A DNA stretch of 11,448 nucleotides. It comes from Tieghemiomyces parasiticus (taxonomy: Eukaryota > Kickxellomycota > Dimargaritomycetes > Dimargaritales > Dimargaritaceae). A program made the translations under genes and the position numbers. How positions within the stretch are numbered: position 1 is the first letter of the stretch; every line of letters starts with the position of its first letter. Where the stretch lies: contig JANBPT010001272.1 of NCBI GenBank assembly GCA_027575765.1, positions 1 through 11,448 of the forward strand, given 5' to 3'. The notes beneath the pieces were generated by a model, which searched no databases, was not told the origin of the DNA, and worked only from the letters and a program-made list of their open reading frames with translations. Below, piece by piece: positions 8,379-11,448 of this stretch.

Positions 8379-9443
8379 TCAGGAGTGGGTCGTGCTTTCA
8401 TCGTACGTGGGCGGTGGGGACAGGTGCTCGGGTACACTGTTGTCCGTCGACCGGCGAGTCTCCACGGGACTAGTTATCTCCGGATTCCAACCCACTACGT
8501 GCGGCGTAGCTGCCGGTGCATGCGCCGGAGTATACCCCGGCGGCGGGGCCTCGTGGTGGCTGTTTCCTTCGTCGGTCTGCGTAGCCGCCGAGTACGTTGG
8601 TAGGGGCTCAAGCACGGTGGGGGCTTGGAACCCTTCGGCGATCCGATCGTTGACGCTCCGCAGGGTACTACTAAAATCGAACCCGCCGCCCTCCTTGAAC
8701 GTCAACTTGAGCCGACAGGGACCTGATGGTAGCGGGCCGTTGGGTACCCGAGTGGGGAGTACGACGCAGGTGTAGGCGTTGGGGGCTAGCCAGGGCTGTA
8801 CGAATTGACCGTCCCTGATGTTGGCCAGCGGCACAGTGAAGTCGGTGAAGGCTGGCGTCGATGGTTTTTTGCTCACGTAGATGACGCGTTGGTTGGTGAG
8901 ATATAGCGTACCTTGGACGGCTTGGATGGTGATGCTGGGAGATGATGTGGTGACAAGGGGGAGAGAGTGTGTGTGTGTGTATATGTATGGGCGGGGTTGG
9001 ATGGGCGTAAATGATTTGTGGTCGGTGTGAAAATTTGGTTGCGAGGTACATATGCATGTAGTTCGTTGATCAGGGGAAGTGGGCGGTCGTCTTTACTTCT
9101 TTTAGGCAAGACCGGTAGGTGAGAGGGCTTACCTGTCGCCCGGATAGCCGCTGGTTGGGAGTAACGTACAAGGAGGGCAAGAATGGCCCATTGGTAAAAG
9201 GGCAAACCAGCGCATTTTATAGTGGTTAAGTACGACATGCGTCCTGAAAATTTGTATTGACGGACACCAATACTTTCTCCATTCCAGTCTATTAGGGCGC
9301 CGCAGCCAACACTGTTCGAATGCCACTTACCTTCCGTGCTCCAGTAGAAACTGGACACTCCCCTGGTGGTAGAGGATAGACTCATTCGGGAGCGGGACCG
9401 GGGTGTTGGACACGGGGTCCATCATGACGCAGTTGAGGGCCAT
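8379..9443 (-). CDS. WBP2-like GRAM-domain protein with PY motifs
   Basis: Minus-strand exons are 9443-9331, 9150-9133 and 8934-8379. The introns (180 and 198 nt) have donors GTAAGT and GTAAGC and CAG acceptors. The product is 228 residues. The start MALNCVMM resembles the MALN start of fungal and animal WBP2 proteins. The GRAM domain covers about 15-145: SILYHQGSVQF, then GTLYLTNQRVIYVSKKP (52-68), the central PLANIRDGQFVQPW, and LKLTFKEGGGFDF near its end. The tail is Pro-rich, with PPGY (175-178) and PPTY (218-221), which are WW-domain ligands, plus a variant LPTY (155-158). In animals WBP2 binds WW proteins such as YAP and Nedd4-type ligases. In fungi a Rsp5-type partner is a reasonable inference, as is lipid binding through GRAM. 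Both split codons resolve to Ser (S38 and S44), giving GSGYPGDSITIQ across the 18-nt exon. The gene converges on the SUMO-ligase gene. Confidence 0.92.
8967..8980 (+). repeat. (GT)7 microsatellite in WBP2-like intron 2
   Basis: Seven GT units lie in the second intron of the WBP2-like gene. In the sense direction this is a CA repeat 32-45 nt upstream of the 3' splice site, followed by CTCTC and C5. Confidence 0.85.
9133..9150 (-). other. 18-nt microexon of the WBP2-like gene
   Basis: On the minus strand, AAC-CAG precedes and GTAAGC follows an 18-nt exon coding for five whole residues (GYPGD) and two half codons. Reading straight from exon 1 into exon 3 also keeps frame, because 18 is a multiple of three (AG+C = Ser), so skipping would remove six residues without a frameshift. 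The exon is included because its flanks are strong splice signals and its product sits in the N-terminal GRAM loop, where WBP2 homologues carry a variable insert. Confidence 0.7.
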
Positions 9444-9803
9444 TGTATCGTGGTTAGTTGAGAGAGCGATGGGTTTGCGATGAGAATCGGGGAAGCAAGA
9501 ATGTCTATCAGTAAATTCCCAACCGGCGAAGAGTTGAAACGACTTGGACCACGCTGGGTCGCTAAGGAAGGGGGTTGATGTGTCGAGGCTCGTCGGTGTA
9601 GGGCCTCGATATAGCGACGATTGAGGGGTCGGTCAGCGAATGTGAGGAATGAGAATGGGTCAAAAGGTCACAGTGAAACAAAGATGCCAGTTGGTACAAA
9701 GAGCCGAGTCGTGTCTACTGCAGGCCCATCGTCGCGTTCGGTAGCAGGATAAGGGGTAGGGCAGAGTTAAAGAGGCAGGGGTATCATGATGGCTGCTCAC
9801 TGT

Positions 9804-10103
9804 TCATAAGAGACTGGCCAGGAGTTGGGAGGGTGGTGGGAGGGGAATGGTCGCATGACGTGCCATCTCCACCAAGGCCCGCTCATCCAAGTTTGGAGAA
9901 TGACCACTGACCCACCTGACAGTCGACTTCAACAAGGCAGCTGTACTAAAGTCTCCTTCCTTCGCTCTCATTCGCTTTGAGACTTGGTCTACCTGTGCAT
10001 TACTACTTCGTCTTGCATATGGCACTGGTGACGATTTTCCGCTGTCTACCAAGCAACCGTGGGGGGGGGGTCGGACGCTGTCGCTAGAGAGCGGTAGTAC
10101 AGC
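9804..10103 (-). other. Unassigned open frame, possible retroelement remnant
   Basis: A minus-strand frame of 98 codons has no ATG near its open end; the first in-frame Met is internal. It includes SKRMRAKEGDFSTAALLKS, then a gap, then ERALVEMARHATIPLPPPS. The pattern of K-x-GD-x3-AA-LL-S followed about 20 residues later by an alpha-helical segment, H and a Pro-rich end recalls the short linker that precedes the reverse-transcriptase domain in some non-LTR-type elements. That resemblance is from memory and weak. No reverse-transcriptase motif follows: the frame stops and leads into the WBP2-like promoter. If real, it is a truncated relic; otherwise it is chance. The G10 run lies within it, read as prolines. 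Confidence 0.2.
10061..10070 (+). repeat. G10 homopolymer run
   Basis: Ten Gs lie in the spacer upstream of the WBP2-like gene. This is the third run of the same length and strand in the window. Confidence 0.85.
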
Positions 10104-11001
10104 TTAGGAAGAAAAAAATGAAATTCACTCAAGCAATTGATATTTTATGGTGGGGCTTGCTTCGAAACAGGAAACCAGCGAGCTAAGGAATGAAAGCTGT
10201 GGGGAGAATTATGGACAGGGGAATAGTAACGGACTACTACGACTACCAAGCAGTAGAGGAGGAAGTAGGTAGCAACTGGAGGAGGAATCACTAGCGGGGA
10301 GCGATTACTATGCACCTTTGCCAGGGTGTTTGTCTGGTGTGTCTAGCATAAGCACGGCCATTGATGAGATTAGGTTGGTTACCGCCTGTGCAAGGAAAGC
10401 TGAGGAAAGATAGTATCAAAGTAGAGGGCAAGAAGCCGTCGCTAATCAGCAGCTGACCAAAAACGAAAGTGGGTCAATAAACAGCCAACTGGAAGCAACA
10501 CTACCTCTGAAATTATAGCTAATCACCATCATTTTTCAAGGATTTCACTGGCTGGGCAGTTGAGTTCACTATCTGGTTACGGGTACAACCTTTTCTGGCC
10601 GATCGTAGTCTGTTACCAGTTGGTCTCGCATCCTCGGGATGTATGGACTGTGTGGCCATTGGGATACGAGCGGCAATCCATAAAAAGGCAGGTGTGGTTT
10701 ACAGGTACCGCAAGGGGTCCCAATAGGACTGAACGTTATAGATACCTTTTCTAGTTAGGTAGTTCTTCAACTTATGCCGTCAGAGCATGTTTACTGGGCT
10801 ACCGATAAAGGAGTGACACAATATTAAACCGCCCAGGATCAATTAAGGCAGAGTACTCATCCAGAGCAGATATATCCAAGAGGCCATCCCTAAGAGTGAT
10901 GGAACGCAGGGTTCGATATGGTCACTTGGGCACAATTGGGCTAAATCTTCCGTCAACTGTTCCTGCATTTACTTGCCCACTTCAAAGAGGATTGCTCCTG
11001 C

Positions 11002-11448
11002 ATGCTACCCCTCTTCTTCTGCCTTGCGGTTTTCGCAGTAACCAAAGGGAGAGTCGACTTGCCTCTCCATGTCTAGGTTTGTGTGATCCTCTGGGCTGTT
11101 AACATGTTTGATAATGGATATCCAAGCGTGTAATCAACAGCACAGATCAAGCATCTGGTATCCTTTTAATATTCTTCTTTGTTAAATGTGCCCAACGTAG
11201 ATCTCAACGGAGGGCATCAGTTGGATGAACTTAAATATGCAATTTACCACCGTCCACAGCTGTGCTTTGTTGCCAATACCCCTCTACTATCCTCTTCCGT
11301 GAGTCTTTTCACTTGCTTGATTCCTTCTTAACCTAATCTCACATCCATATCTTGGTCAACCATACTGATAAACCTTGTTGATAGAAGGACACAACCAAAT
11401 TGTGTTTGTCAGCTTTGGTTAATCTGCCGCTACTCTCTGGTGGTGTTT
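11002..11448 (+). other. Possible 5' part of a spliced gene, runs off window
   Basis: Two signals suggest a gene entering from this edge, and neither is strong. First, an ATG at 11002 opens MLPLFFCLAVFAVTKG, a textbook-like secretion signal, but its frame stops at 11074-11076 and no good donor precedes that stop; the only candidate, GTCTAG, is poor. Second, 11170-11298 is open in one frame (ending LCFVANTPLLSSS) and another frame is also open over much of it. It ends at GTGAGT, and after a candidate 86-nt intron all 64 remaining bases are open. I cannot choose the frame or name a family. It could equally be non-coding sequence. Confidence 0.2.
11299..11384 (+). other. Candidate spliceosomal intron
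   Basis: Donor GTGAGT at 11299, branch-like ACTGAT with its A 16 nt before the acceptor, and acceptor TTGATAG ending at 11384. The interval also holds TTAACCTAAT, nearly the same string as in SUMO-ligase introns 3 and 5 (TTAAAACCTAAT and TTAAACCTAAT). At 86 nt it is shorter than every intron in the supported genes (143-487 nt). Confidence 0.35.

Larger units (their letters stand above)
9444..11001. other. Gene-poor upstream region of the WBP2-like gene
   Basis: The first few hundred bases are the likely WBP2-like promoter and leader: on the minus strand the sequence before the ATG is C/T- and AAC-rich, ending cgatacaATGG. I see no clear TATA box; CTATAT at about 9608-9613 is the nearest candidate. 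Beyond about 10100 the base composition becomes more AT-rich. Short open frames (for example 10560-10754 plus) carry no recognisable motif. A tiny plus-strand frame starting MKFTQAIDILWWG (ATG after an A-rich run, about 10118) ends after 22 codons. No tRNA, terminal repeat or transposase was identified. Confidence 0.5.

Noticed and set aside
10896..11102. 68-codon plus-strand frame
   Set aside because: It opens at a GTG, has low-information sequence and no family pattern. The overlapping signal-peptide-like ATG at 11002 is in another frame and was kept only as a weak candidate.

Overview
This window looks like nuclear DNA from a filamentous, probably early-diverging fungus. The genes are GC-rich and interrupted by GT-AG introns of about 140-490 nt. 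Their products are typical of fungi: a type I metacaspase (a family absent from animals), a Siz/PIAS-type SUMO ligase with SAP, PINIT and SP-RING modules, and a WBP2-like GRAM protein that starts with MALN. The lineage is inferred from protein style only; no rRNA, tRNA or other taxonomic marker is present.

Layout. (1) At the left edge, minus strand, are the first 23 codons of a PhzF-family protein cut off by the window start. (2) About 1.24 kb of spacer follows. (3) A complete two-exon metacaspase gene lies on the plus strand at 1311-2765. (4) About 1.37 kb of spacer and leader follows. (5) A complete six-exon SIZ/PIAS SUMO E3 ligase gene lies on the plus strand at 4137-8018. (6) A 360-bp spacer separates its stop codon from that of the next gene, which is convergent. 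(7) A complete three-exon WBP2-like gene lies on the minus strand at 8379-9443, with an 18-nt middle exon. (8) About 2 kb of less GC-rich sequence ends the window. It holds no gene I can name, but it has a modest minus-strand open frame at 9804-10103 and a possible start of another spliced gene at the right edge.

Exon structures were worked out by hand from splice signals, reading-frame continuity and family motifs. All three complete models keep one open frame across every junction (408, 911 and 228 residues). The three complete genes belong to proteostasis and post-translational control: caspase-like proteolysis, SUMO conjugation, and a PY-motif adaptor for WW-domain proteins such as Nedd4/Rsp5 ubiquitin ligases. 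They sit next to each other without operon-like coupling, so any functional link is speculation. I see no mobile element with recognisable ends, no CRISPR array and no dedicated novel system. The points most worth a second look are the WBP2 microexon, the long overlapping upstream ORF of the SUMO ligase gene, the three identical G10 runs and the right-edge candidate gene.
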